DNA of 38,273 nt from Muribaculaceae bacterium (GCA_017557425.1 JAFYYU010000008.1:1-38273); one strand, 5' to 3'. Counted from the stretch's first letter, positions 30,767 through 38,273 are shown. Notes: generated by a model not told the origin, from the letters alone. Made by a program: numbers and translations.

Positions 30767-32731
30767 ATGCGCAACCGAATCATATTGGCCATAATAGCCG
30801 TGGTGCTGGCCCTGCAATCCCCCGCCCTGGAGGTGCAGAACACGGCAGGCACCCTGTCCACCCGGATCAGCGACCCTAACGTGACATCGTTGACCGTCAC
30901 CGGCACGATGAATGCCGAGGACTTCCATTTCATCTCCGCCACGCTGCACGGGCTCACCGTGATTGACCTGTCGGGCGTGACGGTGACGGCCTGCCGCACG
31001 GCAGAACTCCACTACTGGCAGCAGGACTTTGGCGACGGAGAGTTGCCCGCGGGAACCTTTGGCGGCATGGCGCTGACGAGCGTCAAACTGCCGTCAACCC
31101 TCAAGTACATAGGCAAAGGGGCCTTTGCCGCCTGCCACCAGCTGACCAGCGTGACCATGCCCGCCGAGCTCGACAGCATCGGCGACTATGCCTTTGCCGC
31201 CTGCACGGCACTGGAGACCGTCACGCTGCCCGCCAGCGTCGTGAAAGTGGGCCGCGGCGCCTTCATGCGGTGCACTGCACTGACCACCCTGCAGGTACAG
31301 CAGCCCTCACGTCTGCAACAGATGGACGCCACCGCACTTATGGACTGCCCCGCACTGACGACATTGAAGTTGGGTGATGCGCTGCAGGCCGTCGGCGAGC
31401 GTTCGCTGGCAGGAACAGGCATCCAGCAGCTGGACCTGACCGGCAGCACGAATCTGAACGAGATGGGGGACTGGGTAATGGTAAAAACGCCGGTCACACA
31501 GGCCAAACTGCCGTCGAGCGTCACATCAGTCGGCCGGGGAGCGTTCCTGTACGATACCGCCCTGAATGAAGTCATTCTCGGAGGACAATTACCCCAACTC
31601 AACGACTATATGCTGGCCGGCACAGGGCTCACCGCACTCGACCTGACGGGTGTGAACGCCCTGGGCGACTATGCCCTGTACAACTCCGACCGCTTGTCGG
31701 TGGTCGAGCTGCCTGCCACGGTAACCTGGCTGGGCACGCGTTCCATGGCCGGCATGATCGGCATGACCGCCATTACCAGCAATGCCACCGAGGTGCCCGC
31801 CCTGGGCGAGAACGTGTGGCAGGGCGTGAACCAGCCCGCAATCCCCTTAACAGTGCCCACTGGAGCGATAGACAGTTATAAAGAAGCCGAGCAATGGAAA
31901 GAATTCCTGTTCGATTCAGGCTGGCTCATGGGAGACGTGAACCTCGACGGCGAGGTCAACATCGCCGATATCAATGTAATCATCAGGATTATCCAGGGTA
32001 GTGAGTACGATGAGGGCACCATGATGCGCGCCGACGTGAACGGCGACGAAGAGATCAATATCGCCGATATCAACGTGATTATCAGGATTATCCAGACCGG
32101 CAGCGCTTATGCGCCAGCCCACGTCAATGTTAACGACCAGCTGCACCTTGACGATGTAGCCATGCGGCCCGGCGAAGAGCGCACACTGGCAGTCACCCTC
32201 GACAATGCCCAGGACTACAACGCCCTGCAATGCGACATTATCTTGCCTGAAGGTTTGTCGCTGGTAAACAGCAGGGTCGATCGCAATCACACCAGTGAGA
32301 CTTGTGGCCTGGATGAGTCAACCTCCCGCACCGTGCTCTATTCGGCACAGACTACGCACTTCGATGAGGACTGCGCTGTACTTTATATCACTGTGCGGGC
32401 CGATAATGTCCTAGCCCATGACAGCCAAATTCTGCTGAGCAACATCGTTCTTGCCGATGACAATGACGTGGCATGGCATGCCGCAGACTGCACTGCACAG
32501 GTGAAGAACAGCACCGGCATCGAGGACCTGAACGCCATGGCCGACCGCGTGTGGGTCGAGGGCAGCATCTTGTGTATCGACGCGTGCCATGATGGCACCG
32601 CACAAGTAAGCGCCATCAACGGCACCACACGTACGCTCATGCTCACTGCGGGCGTGAACCGTCAAGAACTGGAGGCCGGATTCTATGTGGTCGTCATTAA
32701 CGGCAAGAGCCACAAAATCGCCATCAAATAA
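30767..32731 (+). CDS. BspA-like leucine-rich-repeat surface protein with dockerin, cohesin-like domain and T9SS-type tail
   Basis: A 654-residue paralogue of the 28489 protein, with the same N-terminal block (SLTVTGTMNAEDFHFI). It has a signal peptide (about 1-20), LRR_5 repeats (about 60-365), a dockerin (about 389-443) with GDVNLDGEVNIADI and ADVNGDEEINIADI, and a cohesin-like beta-sandwich (about 459-590: VAMRPGEERTLAVTLDN, LQCDIILPEGLSLVN). Its dockerin helices read INVIIRIIQ rather than the LIDYLL of the other three, so binding preference may differ. The C-terminal part ends with LEAGFYVVVINGKSHKIAIK, typical of a type IX secretion sorting domain. It ends 12 bases before trmB with no terminator, so it probably reads into the housekeeping genes. 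Confidence 0.83.
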   Translation: MRNRIILAIIAVVLALQSPALEVQNTAGTLSTRISDPNVTSLTVTGTMNAEDFHFISATLHGLTVIDLSGVTVTACRTAELHYWQQDFGDGELPAGTFGGMALTSVKLPSTLKYIGKGAFAACHQLTSVTMPAELDSIGDYAFAACTALETVTLPASVVKVGRGAFMRCTALTTLQVQQPSRLQQMDATALMDCPALTTLKLGDALQAVGERSLAGTGIQQLDLTGSTNLNEMGDWVMVKTPVTQAKLPSSVTSVGRGAFLYDTALNEVILGGQLPQLNDYMLAGTGLTALDLTGVNALGDYALYNSDRLSVVELPATVTWLGTRSMAGMIGMTAITSNATEVPALGENVWQGVNQPAIPLTVPTGAIDSYKEAEQWKEFLFDSGWLMGDVNLDGEVNIADINVIIRIIQGSEYDEGTMMRADVNGDEEINIADINVIIRIIQTGSAYAPAHVNVNDQLHLDDVAMRPGEERTLAVTLDNAQDYNALQCDIILPEGLSLVNSRVDRNHTSETCGLDESTSRTVLYSAQTTHFDEDCAVLYITVRADNVLAHDSQILLSNIVLADDNDVAWHAADCTAQVKNSTGIEDLNAMADRVWVEGSILCIDACHDGTAQVSAINGTTRTLMLTAGVNRQELEAGFYVVVINGKSHKIAIK

Positions 32732-32743
32732 AACTGATACAGG

Positions 32744-33526
32744 ATGGGAAAGAACAAACTCAAGAAATTTGCCGACATGGAGCGCATGGCATGTGTGTTC
32801 CAGTTCCCCTCTGCAGTAGTGAAGCAGGAGGGGGGCTGCCCCATGCGCGGCAAGTGGAATGAGGAGTATTTCAAGAACGACAATCCCATCGTGCTGGAAC
32901 TGGGCTGCGGCAAGGGAGAATATGCCGTGGGACTGGCACAGCGTTTTCCCAATAAGAACTACATCGGCGTGGACATCAAGGGCGCCCGCATGTGGACCGG
33001 CGCTAAACTGGCCACCGAACTTGGCTTGCCCAACGTGGCCTTCCTGCGCACCAACATCGAGTTGATTGACTGTATGTTCGCCCCCGATGAGGTGTCCGAA
33101 ATCTGGATCACTTTCCCCGACCCGCAGATGAAAAAGGTGAATAAACGCCTCACTTCGACGCGCTTCCTGGACAATTACCGCAAAATCCTGCGCGATGGCG
33201 GGATCATCCACTTGAAGACCGACAGTCCGTTCCTCTACACCTATACCCACGCGCTGGTCGAGGAGAACCGCTTGCCTGTCGAGACCGACACCGATGACCT
33301 GTATGCCAGCGGCCTTGCCGACGACATCCTGGACATCAAAACGCATTATGAGATGCAGTGGCTGCAACGCGGATTGACCATCAAGTACATCCGCTTTGCC
33401 CTGCCTCACGGCGTGGAACTCGTTGAGCCCGACATCGACATCGAGCCCGACACCTACCGCAGCTACAACCGCGGTTACATCCAGATGCCGCAACTCATGC
33501 AAGAAGAACAAAAAACTAAAGACTAG
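32744..33526 (+). CDS. trmB: tRNA (guanine-46-N7)-methyltransferase
   Basis: A 260-residue cytoplasmic enzyme that methylates G46 in the variable loop of tRNAs using S-adenosylmethionine. The SAM-binding motif is [16 protein letters not shown] (about 50-65), followed by [16 protein letters not shown] (about 73-88). The TrmB-specific [18 protein letters not shown] stretch (about 121-138) and [12 protein letters not shown] (about 157-168) are intact. Bacteroidetes forms often carry an N-terminal extension such as the KKFADMERM seen here. It begins 12 bases after the leucine-rich-repeat gene and ends 2 bases before mrp. Confidence 0.95.
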   Translation: MGKNKLKKFADMERMACVFQFPSAVVKQEGGCPMRGKWNEEYFKNDNPIVLELGCGKGEYAVGLAQRFPNKNYIGVDIKGARMWTGAKLATELGLPNVAFLRTNIELIDCMFAPDEVSEIWITFPDPQMKKVNKRLTSTRFLDNYRKILRDGGIIHLKTDSPFLYTYTHALVEENRLPVETDTDDLYASGLADDILDIKTHYEMQWLQRGLTIKYIRFALPHGVELVEPDIDIEPDTYRSYNRGYIQMPQLMQEEQKTKD

Positions 33527-33528
33527 AT

Positions 33529-34632
33529 ATGACTATTTATCCTAATCTGATACTGGATGCCCTGCGCACGGTGCGTTATCCCGGCTCGGGACGCGACATC
33601 GTGGACATGGGCATGGTGAATGACGACATCCGCATCGACGGCAACCGCGTGAGCTTCTCGCTGACATTTGAGAAGCCCACCGACCCCTTCATCAAGAGTG
33701 TGGTGAAGGCTGCCGAGGCCGCTATCCTCGCCCATGTGGGCAACGAAGTGGACATCAAGGGCAACATCGGTGTGAAAACCGCTCAGGACAACCCTGTGCG
33801 CAAAATAGAAAAACCCCTGCCCGGCGTCAAGAACATCATCGCCGTGAGCTCGGGCAAGGGCGGCGTGGGCAAATCGACCATCGCCTGCAACCTGGCTGTG
33901 GCACTCGCCATGCAGGGCTACCGCGTGGGACTGCTGGATGCCGACATATTCGGGCCCTCGATGCCCAAGATGTTCGGTGCCGAGGACGAGCAGCTCTACA
34001 TGCACGAGGTTGACGGCAAGAACCTGATTATCCCCCTTGAGAAATATGGCGTGAAGATGCTCTCGCTGGGTTTCCTGGTGGACAAGGAGAAGGCTATCCT
34101 GTGGCGCGGCGCCATGGCGAGCAATGCCCTGCGCCAACTCATCAACGAAGCCGATTGGGGCGAACTGGACTATTTTGTCATCGATCTGCCTCCAGGCACG
34201 AGTGACATCCACCTGACCCTGGTACAGACGCTAGCCATCACGGGCGCCATCGTGGTCACTACGCCGCAGCAGGTGGCCCTGGCCGACGCTCGCAAGGGCA
34301 TCTCGATGTTCCTAGGCGAACACGTGAACGTGCCTGTTCTGGGCATTGTCGAGAACATGTCGTGGTTCACGCCCGCCAGCCATCCCGATGAAAAGTACTT
34401 CATTTTCGGCCATGACGGCGGCAAGAAGCTGGCCGAGACGCTGAATGTTGATCTTTTAGGCCAAATCCCACTGGTAGCCGGCATCTGCAAGGGCAGTGAC
34501 GACGGTCTGCCCGTGGTGCGCATGAACGATGTGAGCGGAGTCGCCTTCAAGCAGCTTGCCACACGTGTCGTCGAGGCGATTGACCGCCGCAACGCCTCCT
34601 TGCCGCCTACCGAAATTGTGCAAACTCATTAG
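33529..34632 (+). CDS. mrp: Mrp/ApbC-type iron-sulfur cluster carrier ATPase, without the CxxC motif
   Basis: A 367-residue P-loop ATPase. An N-terminal DUF59/MIP18-like domain (about 1-85, with GSGRDIVDMGMVNDD) is followed by the deviant Walker A motif SGKGGVGKSTIACNLAVALA (about 108-127), Walker B LLDADIFGPSMPKMFG and the DLPPGTSDIHLTL block. Relatives carry and transfer Fe-S clusters. In enterobacterial ApbC a CxxC pair binds the shared cluster; here the equivalent place reads ENMSWFTPASHPDEKYF with no cysteine. Only two cysteines are present in the whole protein, and they are far apart. From memory this variant is usual in Bacteroidetes. It follows trmB by 2 bases. Confidence 0.92.
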   Translation: MTIYPNLILDALRTVRYPGSGRDIVDMGMVNDDIRIDGNRVSFSLTFEKPTDPFIKSVVKAAEAAILAHVGNEVDIKGNIGVKTAQDNPVRKIEKPLPGVKNIIAVSSGKGGVGKSTIACNLAVALAMQGYRVGLLDADIFGPSMPKMFGAEDEQLYMHEVDGKNLIIPLEKYGVKMLSLGFLVDKEKAILWRGAMASNALRQLINEADWGELDYFVIDLPPGTSDIHLTLVQTLAITGAIVVTTPQQVALADARKGISMFLGEHVNVPVLGIVENMSWFTPASHPDEKYFIFGHDGGKKLAETLNVDLLGQIPLVAGICKGSDDGLPVVRMNDVSGVAFKQLATRVVEAIDRRNASLPPTEIVQTH

Positions 34633-34664
34633 TTCATAGATATTAACCAAAAAATCATCTGATT

Positions 34665-35465
34665 ATGAAAAAGATTATCGCAATGCTGGCAGTAGCCGCT
34701 ATGTTACTCACCAGCTGTGGCTCAGTACCTATCACGGGCCGCAAACAGTTGAACCTTGTCAGTGATCAAGAAGTGTTGGCAGCAAGTCTCCAGCAGTATG
34801 CCTCCTTCATGCAGACGGCACCCATCTCCACCAACAAGACCCAGAGTGCCCAGGTGACCCGCGTGGGACAGCGCATCGCTGCCGCTACCGAGGCCTACCT
34901 CCGCTATGCAGGCCTTGAGAGTGAACTCCAGAACTTCGCTTGGGAGTTCAATCTGGTAAGGAGTGATGACATCAACGCCTGGTGTATGCCTGGCGGCAAG
35001 ATTGTAGTGTATGAAGGCATCATGAACCTCGTGAGCAGCGACGACGAGCTGGCTGTGGTCATTGGCCATGAGGTGGCTCACGCCGTGGCCAAACACAGTA
35101 ACGAGCGCATGAGCCAACAGGTGCTGGCCGAGTATGGCGCCAACGCAATCGGCATCCTCACCAGCGGCAAGAGCGCTGCCACACAGCAGATTGCGCAGCA
35201 GGTCTATGGTCTGGGCGCACAGTATGGCGTGATGCAGCCCTTCTCGCGCAAGCACGAGAGCGAGGCCGACAAAATGGGTCTGGTGCTGATGACCATCGCC
35301 GGTTACAACCCCGATGTGGCCATCACGTTCTGGCAGAAGATGTCAGCCACCTCCAGTCAGGAGCCGCCCGAATTCATGAGTTCGCACCCGAGTCATGCTA
35401 CCCGCATCTCTGACATCCAGAAGTGGCTGCCCGAGGTTAAAAAGCAGTACGGAGGCGCCAACTAA
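34665..35465 (+). CDS. M48 family metallopeptidase, lipoprotein
   Basis: A 266-residue secreted zinc peptidase. The lipobox is AAMLLTSCGS (Cys 18), followed by VPITGRKQLNLVSDQE, the usual start of the mature LoiP/YcaL-like proteins. The zinc-binding HEVAHAVAKH has His 135, Glu 136 and His 139. The third ligand is in KHESEADKMG (Glu 196), and a late SHPSHATRI motif (about 244-252) is typical of the family. Relatives degrade misfolded periplasmic or outer-membrane proteins. It is anchored to a membrane by its lipid. It is followed with no gap at all by the DUF3256 gene, which suggests coupled translation. Confidence 0.92.
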   Translation: MKKIIAMLAVAAMLLTSCGSVPITGRKQLNLVSDQEVLAASLQQYASFMQTAPISTNKTQSAQVTRVGQRIAAATEAYLRYAGLESELQNFAWEFNLVRSDDINAWCMPGGKIVVYEGIMNLVSSDDELAVVIGHEVAHAVAKHSNERMSQQVLAEYGANAIGILTSGKSAATQQIAQQVYGLGAQYGVMQPFSRKHESEADKMGLVLMTIAGYNPDVAITFWQKMSATSSQEPPEFMSSHPSHATRISDIQKWLPEVKKQYGGAN

Positions 35466-36104
35466 ATGAAACGCTTTTTGAGCATCCTGTTCCTGTCATT
35501 GGCGTTACTGCCATTGACAGGAACGGCACGCACCATAGCCGACTTTTTTGCGAGTGAGCCGGGGAACATCTTTCCCCTGCTCACCCGCACTAATCGGCTT
35601 GACATGGTGGACTATCACAAGAGCGGGCAGACGGTAGCCATCGCCAACAACCTGACCGGGGAAAGCAGGTTGCTTGAACTGGACAGCACCTACATCAAGG
35701 TACAGACCAGCGGCGCCAAGATGGTGGAGATGCTGATGAGAACGGCGGGCAAGGATACCGTGATTACCGTCATCGAGACGGTGATGACTCCCGTGCCCGA
35801 CAGCCGCCTCACCCAGTGGAATGTCCACTGGCAGCGATTTACCAGCGACCGCCTGTTCGCGATGCCCGCGATTGACGACTTCATCGTCAAGAAGATGCCG
35901 CAGCAGCTGCGCGCCGACCTGCAGGATGCGATGATTTTCCCGCTCATCAGGCTCACCTTCACGGGAGAGAAGCATGACACCATCGAGGCGTCACACGGCC
36001 TGGAACAGTTCCTGGCGTCCAACGAGTATCAGCGCTTTGCCGCTTACCTCAAGCCCTCGCTCAAATACCGTTTCAATGGCCTGAAAATCAAGCCCGTCAA
36101 GTGA
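35466..36104 (+). CDS. DUF3256 family protein
   Basis: A 212-residue protein with a signal peptide (about 1-21, ending TGTARTIADFFAS). It has the DUF3256 layout known from Bacteroidales. FFASEPGNIFPLLTRTNRLD opens the domain, LVDYH-like and SRLLELDSTYIKVQTS segments follow, and it ends with LEQFLASNEYQRFAAYLK. Function is unknown; it is probably periplasmic. It begins directly after the stop of the M48 gene and its TGA overlaps the GTG start of xseA by four bases, so the three genes are tightly coupled. Confidence 0.85.
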   Translation: MKRFLSILFLSLALLPLTGTARTIADFFASEPGNIFPLLTRTNRLDMVDYHKSGQTVAIANNLTGESRLLELDSTYIKVQTSGAKMVEMLMRTAGKDTVITVIETVMTPVPDSRLTQWNVHWQRFTSDRLFAMPAIDDFIVKKMPQQLRADLQDAMIFPLIRLTFTGEKHDTIEASHGLEQFLASNEYQRFAAYLKPSLKYRFNGLKIKPVK

Positions 36105-37447
36105 ATTCACTAGGCTACATACCGCAACAGCCGCAGGGCATGACCTTGAGCGAGTTCAACGCACTTATCGAGGCGCATATCAACGGCCAGGCCGACATCC
36201 AAAACCAGTGGGTGATTGCCGAGACCAGTGACCTGCGCCTGAACCGCAGCGGGCACTGTTATACCGAACTCATCGAGAAGGATTCGAAGGGGGTGACCGT
36301 GGCCAAAGTGGATGCCGCGATTTGGGCAAACAATTACGCGAAGCTGTATTATAAGTTCAAGGAAGCCACGGGGCAGGTTTTGGCATCGGGGATGAAGGTG
36401 CTGGTCAATGTCACGGCCAACTACCACCACCTCTATGGCCTCAAGGTCAAGATCAACGACATCGACCCCAACTACACCCTGGGCGACATGGCGCGCCAAA
36501 GGCAGGAAATCATCAACCGCCTCACCGCCGAGGGCATTATCGACATGAACAAGGAGCTGCCCTGGCCCGAGGTGCCCCAGCGCATCGCTATCATCAGTGC
36601 CGAGGGGGCTGCAGGGTATGGCGACTTTATGAACCAACTGCAGGGCAACTCCTATGGCCTGCAGTTCTATACGTGCCTGTTCAGCGCTGTCATGCAGGGG
36701 AGCCAGACGGTGCCTACCGTGCTTGCCGCCCTGGACCATGTCAACGACCACATCGACCTGTTTGACTGCGTGGTCATCATCCGCGGCGGCGGCTCGACCA
36801 GCGACCTCAACTCCTTTGACAACTATGACCTGGCTTCGACAGTGGCCCAGTTCCCCATCCCCGTGATTGTGGGCATCGGGCACGAGCGCGACGTAACGGT
36901 GCTGGACTATGTAGCCGCCATGCGCGTCAAGACGCCCACTGCCGCTGCCGAGTGGCTCATCCAGCGCGGCACTACGGCCCTGGCGCGGCTCAATGAGTTG
37001 CAGGATGCCGTGGTGACCTCGGTACGCGACACCGTCGCACAGGCGAGGGAGCAGTTGGCCTATTTCACCAGCATGATTCCCGCCACGGCGCGCCGCATCA
37101 TCGACACCAACCGCGTCCGCCTCGACAACCACGCCAAGAACATCCCGTTTGCTGCTGCAAACCTCATTATGGGGCAGCGTACCCGCCTGGAGCGCATCGT
37201 GGAACGCATGGGCGACATCGTCACTGGCGCCATGCAACGCGAGCAACAACGCTTGCAGGCCCTGAATGACAAAGCCACCCTGCTGTCACCCGTCAACACC
37301 CTGCGCCGAGGCTATTCCCTGGTCAAATTGGGAGACAAATATGTCACCTCAACTGACCAGTTGGCCCCCAGCGATAAAGTGACCCTGCAATTCGCCAACG
37401 GCACCGCCGCCGCCACCGTAACCAATATCCCTAATAGTAAGGAGTAA
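36101..37447 (+). CDS. xseA: Exodeoxyribonuclease VII large subunit
   Basis: A 448-residue nuclease subunit. With XseB it forms exonuclease VII, which degrades single-stranded DNA from both ends in mismatch repair and recombination clean-up. The N-terminal OB fold starts at MTLSEFNALIEAHIN (about 14-28) with SGHCYTELIEKDSKG. The catalytic domain contains IAIISAEGAAGYGDFMNQL, VVIIRGGGSTSDLNSFDN (about 226-243), VGIGHERDVTVLDYVA and RVKTPTAAAEWL. A long helical region and a C-terminal LRRGYSLVK segment follow. The start is a GTG at 36101, overlapping the previous stop as GTGA; an ATG at residue 14 (36140) is the alternative and would still keep the OB fold. Confidence 0.93.
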   Translation: MNSLGYIPQQPQGMTLSEFNALIEAHINGQADIQNQWVIAETSDLRLNRSGHCYTELIEKDSKGVTVAKVDAAIWANNYAKLYYKFKEATGQVLASGMKVLVNVTANYHHLYGLKVKINDIDPNYTLGDMARQRQEIINRLTAEGIIDMNKELPWPEVPQRIAIISAEGAAGYGDFMNQLQGNSYGLQFYTCLFSAVMQGSQTVPTVLAALDHVNDHIDLFDCVVIIRGGGSTSDLNSFDNYDLASTVAQFPIPVIVGIGHERDVTVLDYVAAMRVKTPTAAAEWLIQRGTTALARLNELQDAVVTSVRDTVAQAREQLAYFTSMIPATARRIIDTNRVRLDNHAKNIPFAAANLIMGQRTRLERIVERMGDIVTGAMQREQQRLQALNDKATLLSPVNTLRRGYSLVKLGDKYVTSTDQLAPSDKVTLQFANGTAAATVTNIPNSKE

Positions 37448-37466
37448 GGAGAGAGGAGAGGAGTGT

Positions 37467-37645
37467 AACGCGGATGCCAATCAGTATAATCCGTTTAATC
37501 CGCCGACAAAAAAAGAACGCGGATGCCAATCAGTATAATTCGCTTAATCCGCCGACAGATAAAGAACGCGGATGCCAACAATTAGTATAATTTGTTTAAT
37601 TCGCCGACAAAGAAAGAACGCGGATGCCAATAATCAGTAAAATGG
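37467..37645. repeat. 49-bp tandem repeat between xseA and xseB
   Basis: Three full units begin at 37467, 37516 and 37565 (periods 49, 49 and 52), and a partial fourth begins at 37617. Each starts AACGCGGATGCCAA and includes AGTATAAT. In units 1 and 2 GCGGAT can pair with ATCCGC near the end; in unit 3 the partner is ATTCGC, which still pairs through a wobble. The fourth unit runs into the start region of xseB. Confidence 0.9.
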
Positions 37646-37848
37646 AAGAGAACACCGAAATGACCTATACCCAGGCAGTTACCGAGCTCGAAGAGCTAGT
37701 ACAGAAGATGCAGGACCCGCAGTGCAGCATCGACAACCTGAGCGCCTATACCAAACGCAGCAAAGAGCTCCTCGACATCTGCCGCAAGAAACTCACCGCG
37801 GCCGACGAGCAACTCAAGCAAATCCTCGCCGACATCCAGCAAGGGTAA
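37642..37848 (+). CDS. xseB: Exodeoxyribonuclease VII small subunit
   Basis: A 68-residue helical protein from the ATG at 37642. It has the typical MTYTQAVTELEELVQKMQDP start (from residue 7), a middle with CSIDNLSAYTKRSKELLDIC and a C-terminal helix with KLTAADEQLKQILADIQ. XseB subunits form a coiled array on XseA. An in-frame ATG at 37624 lies within the fourth copy of the 49-bp repeat and would add six residues. The later start fits the family length better, and another ATG at 37660 is also possible. It is about 190 bases after xseA, which is unusual because the two are often adjacent; the repeats fill the gap. Confidence 0.9.
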   Translation: MEENTEMTYTQAVTELEELVQKMQDPQCSIDNLSAYTKRSKELLDICRKKLTAADEQLKQILADIQQG

Positions 37849-37859
37849 TCATTAGATAC

Positions 37860-37973
37860 TAGATAATAGATATCAGATAATAGATATTAGATGACTGATA
37901 TTGGTTGAGTAATCACAGCCTCAAAAAGGGCCGAAAAAGCAACTATTCTCCATTATCTGTTCTCTATTATCTA
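37860..37973. repeat. Dispersed repeat, copy 2, with an inverted partner
   Basis: 37860-37879 is identical to 20589-20608. The 24 bases at 37860-37883 are complementary to 37950-37973 at 21 of 24 positions, so the region could fold into a long hairpin or may be a small inverted-repeat element. It lies between xseB and the tRNA. Confidence 0.7.
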
Positions 37974-37982
37974 AAAAAAGAC

Positions 37983-37990
37983 TACCTTTG
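37983..37990 (+). promoter_or_regulatory. -7 box of the tRNA gene
   Basis: TACCTTTG matches TAnnTTTG exactly and lies 13 bases before the mature tRNA, as expected for a short leader. The -33 element is not clear. Confidence 0.6.
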
Positions 37991-38003
37991 TCGGTCAAAA
38001 GCC

Positions 38004-38085
38004 GCGCCTGTGGCGAAATTGGTAGACGCGCCAGACTTAGGATCTGGTAACTCCGGTTGTGTAGGTTCGAGTCCTATCAGGCGCA
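38004..38085 (+). tRNA. tRNA-Leu (anticodon UAG)
   Basis: The acceptor stem GCGCCTG (38004-38010) pairs with CAGGCGC (38078-38084), and A38085 is the discriminator base. The anticodon stem CCAGA/TCTGG (38031-38035 and 38043-38047) encloses CTTAGGA, giving anticodon TAG (38038-38040). A long variable arm is present as expected for leucine, and the T arm has GTTCGAGTC. CCA is not encoded. It is followed by a terminator. Confidence 0.95.
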
Positions 38086-38087
38086 CG

Positions 38088-38124
38088 ATAACTCGCTAAA
38101 TATCAGCGAGTTATATTATTTTAG
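38088..38124 (+). terminator. Intrinsic terminator after tRNA-Leu
   Basis: ATAACTCGCT (38088-38097) pairs with AGCGAGTTAT (38105-38114), followed by an A/T-rich, T-containing tail. Confidence 0.75.
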
Positions 38125-38205
38125 CGCCCCCTCACGCTCCCCCTCTCGGCTAATTAGTCGTTCCTCAAAAAGTCACTTTTCGCCATTGTTATAAAGCAGG
38201 CATGG

Positions 38206-38273
38206 TCAAACGGCCTGTGTGGCGACGGGTAAAATCAGATTCTCCATGCAAAATTCGATGGCTTGGATGAGGT
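38206..38273 (-). CDS. Possible C-terminal end of an unknown minus-strand gene
   Basis: Reading the minus strand in from the right edge, one frame gives LIQAIEFCMENLILPVATQA then V and a stop at 38206-38208. It looks like the end of a helical protein, but only about 22 codons are visible and a second frame is also open, so this is weak. I do not recognise it. Confidence 0.25.
   Translation of the reverse strand, partial: LIQAIEFCMENLILPVATQAV

Noticed and set aside
36110-37249. 379-residue minus-strand open frame opposite xseA
   Set aside because: Shadow of xseA, which has all expected family motifs on the plus strand.
37467-37645. CRISPR array
   Set aside because: The units are direct tandem copies with no unique spacers of regular length and no cas genes nearby.
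37905-38099. 64-residue open frame over the tRNA
   Set aside because: Its second half is the translated tRNA-Leu gene, a common artefact.

Overview
The window looks like a chromosomal segment of a gut-type member of the Bacteroidales, probably Prevotellaceae or Muribaculaceae. The evidence is: promoters of the Bacteroidetes type (TTTG, about 20 bp, TAnnTTTG) in front of many genes; no clear Shine-Dalgarno sequences and A/T-rich leaders; families typical of the phylum (Porin_10, DUF3256, FISUMP lipoproteins, BspA-like leucine-rich repeats, streptopain-family C10 peptidases, CxxC-less Mrp); and C-terminal tails resembling type IX sorting signals. The genus is an inference.

Layout. 1-2302 (minus strand): a four-gene operon for a 2-oxoacid (branched-chain type) ferredoxin oxidoreductase, in the order ferredoxin-like delta, alpha (VorB), TPP-binding beta and gamma (cut by the window edge). 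2303-7000: a visibly AT-richer accessory patch of small membrane proteins and lipoproteins. It holds a DUF805 protein, unknown membrane proteins, a 45-residue one-helix protein, a FISUMP lipoprotein, and two near-duplicate lipoproteins of the NTF2-fold immunity type, together with repeated terminator cassettes and gene relics. 7109-9532 (minus): a divergent membrane pyrophosphatase. 9823-10488 (minus): DUF2461.

10749-14213: the first and largest of three C10 cysteine peptidases. 14407-22984: a TetR regulator with a clear palindromic operator over its own promoter, followed by a TolC/adaptor/RND efflux set, a small PII-like protein and a Porin_10 beta-barrel, all in one direction. 23161-28330: two further C10 peptidases, both ending in type I dockerin repeats. 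28489-32731: two BspA-like leucine-rich-repeat proteins, each carrying a dockerin, a cohesin-like beta-sandwich and a C-terminal sorting-like tail. 32744-37848: a compact housekeeping run (trmB, mrp, M48 lipoprotein peptidase, DUF3256, xseA, xseB), then tRNA-Leu(UAG) at 38004-38085.

The most interesting proposal is that 23161-32731 encodes a small cell-surface proteolytic assembly. Two secreted cysteine peptidases end in dockerins and lack a sorting tail, and they lie beside two surface-type repeat proteins that carry cohesin-like domains and sorting tails. This is a hypothesis from domain order only; no binding can be shown from sequence. Other points of note are the orphan immunity-type lipoprotein pair, the 49-bp tandem repeat between xseA and xseB whose last copy runs into the xseB start, the PII-like protein inside the efflux operon, and the divergent pyrophosphatase.
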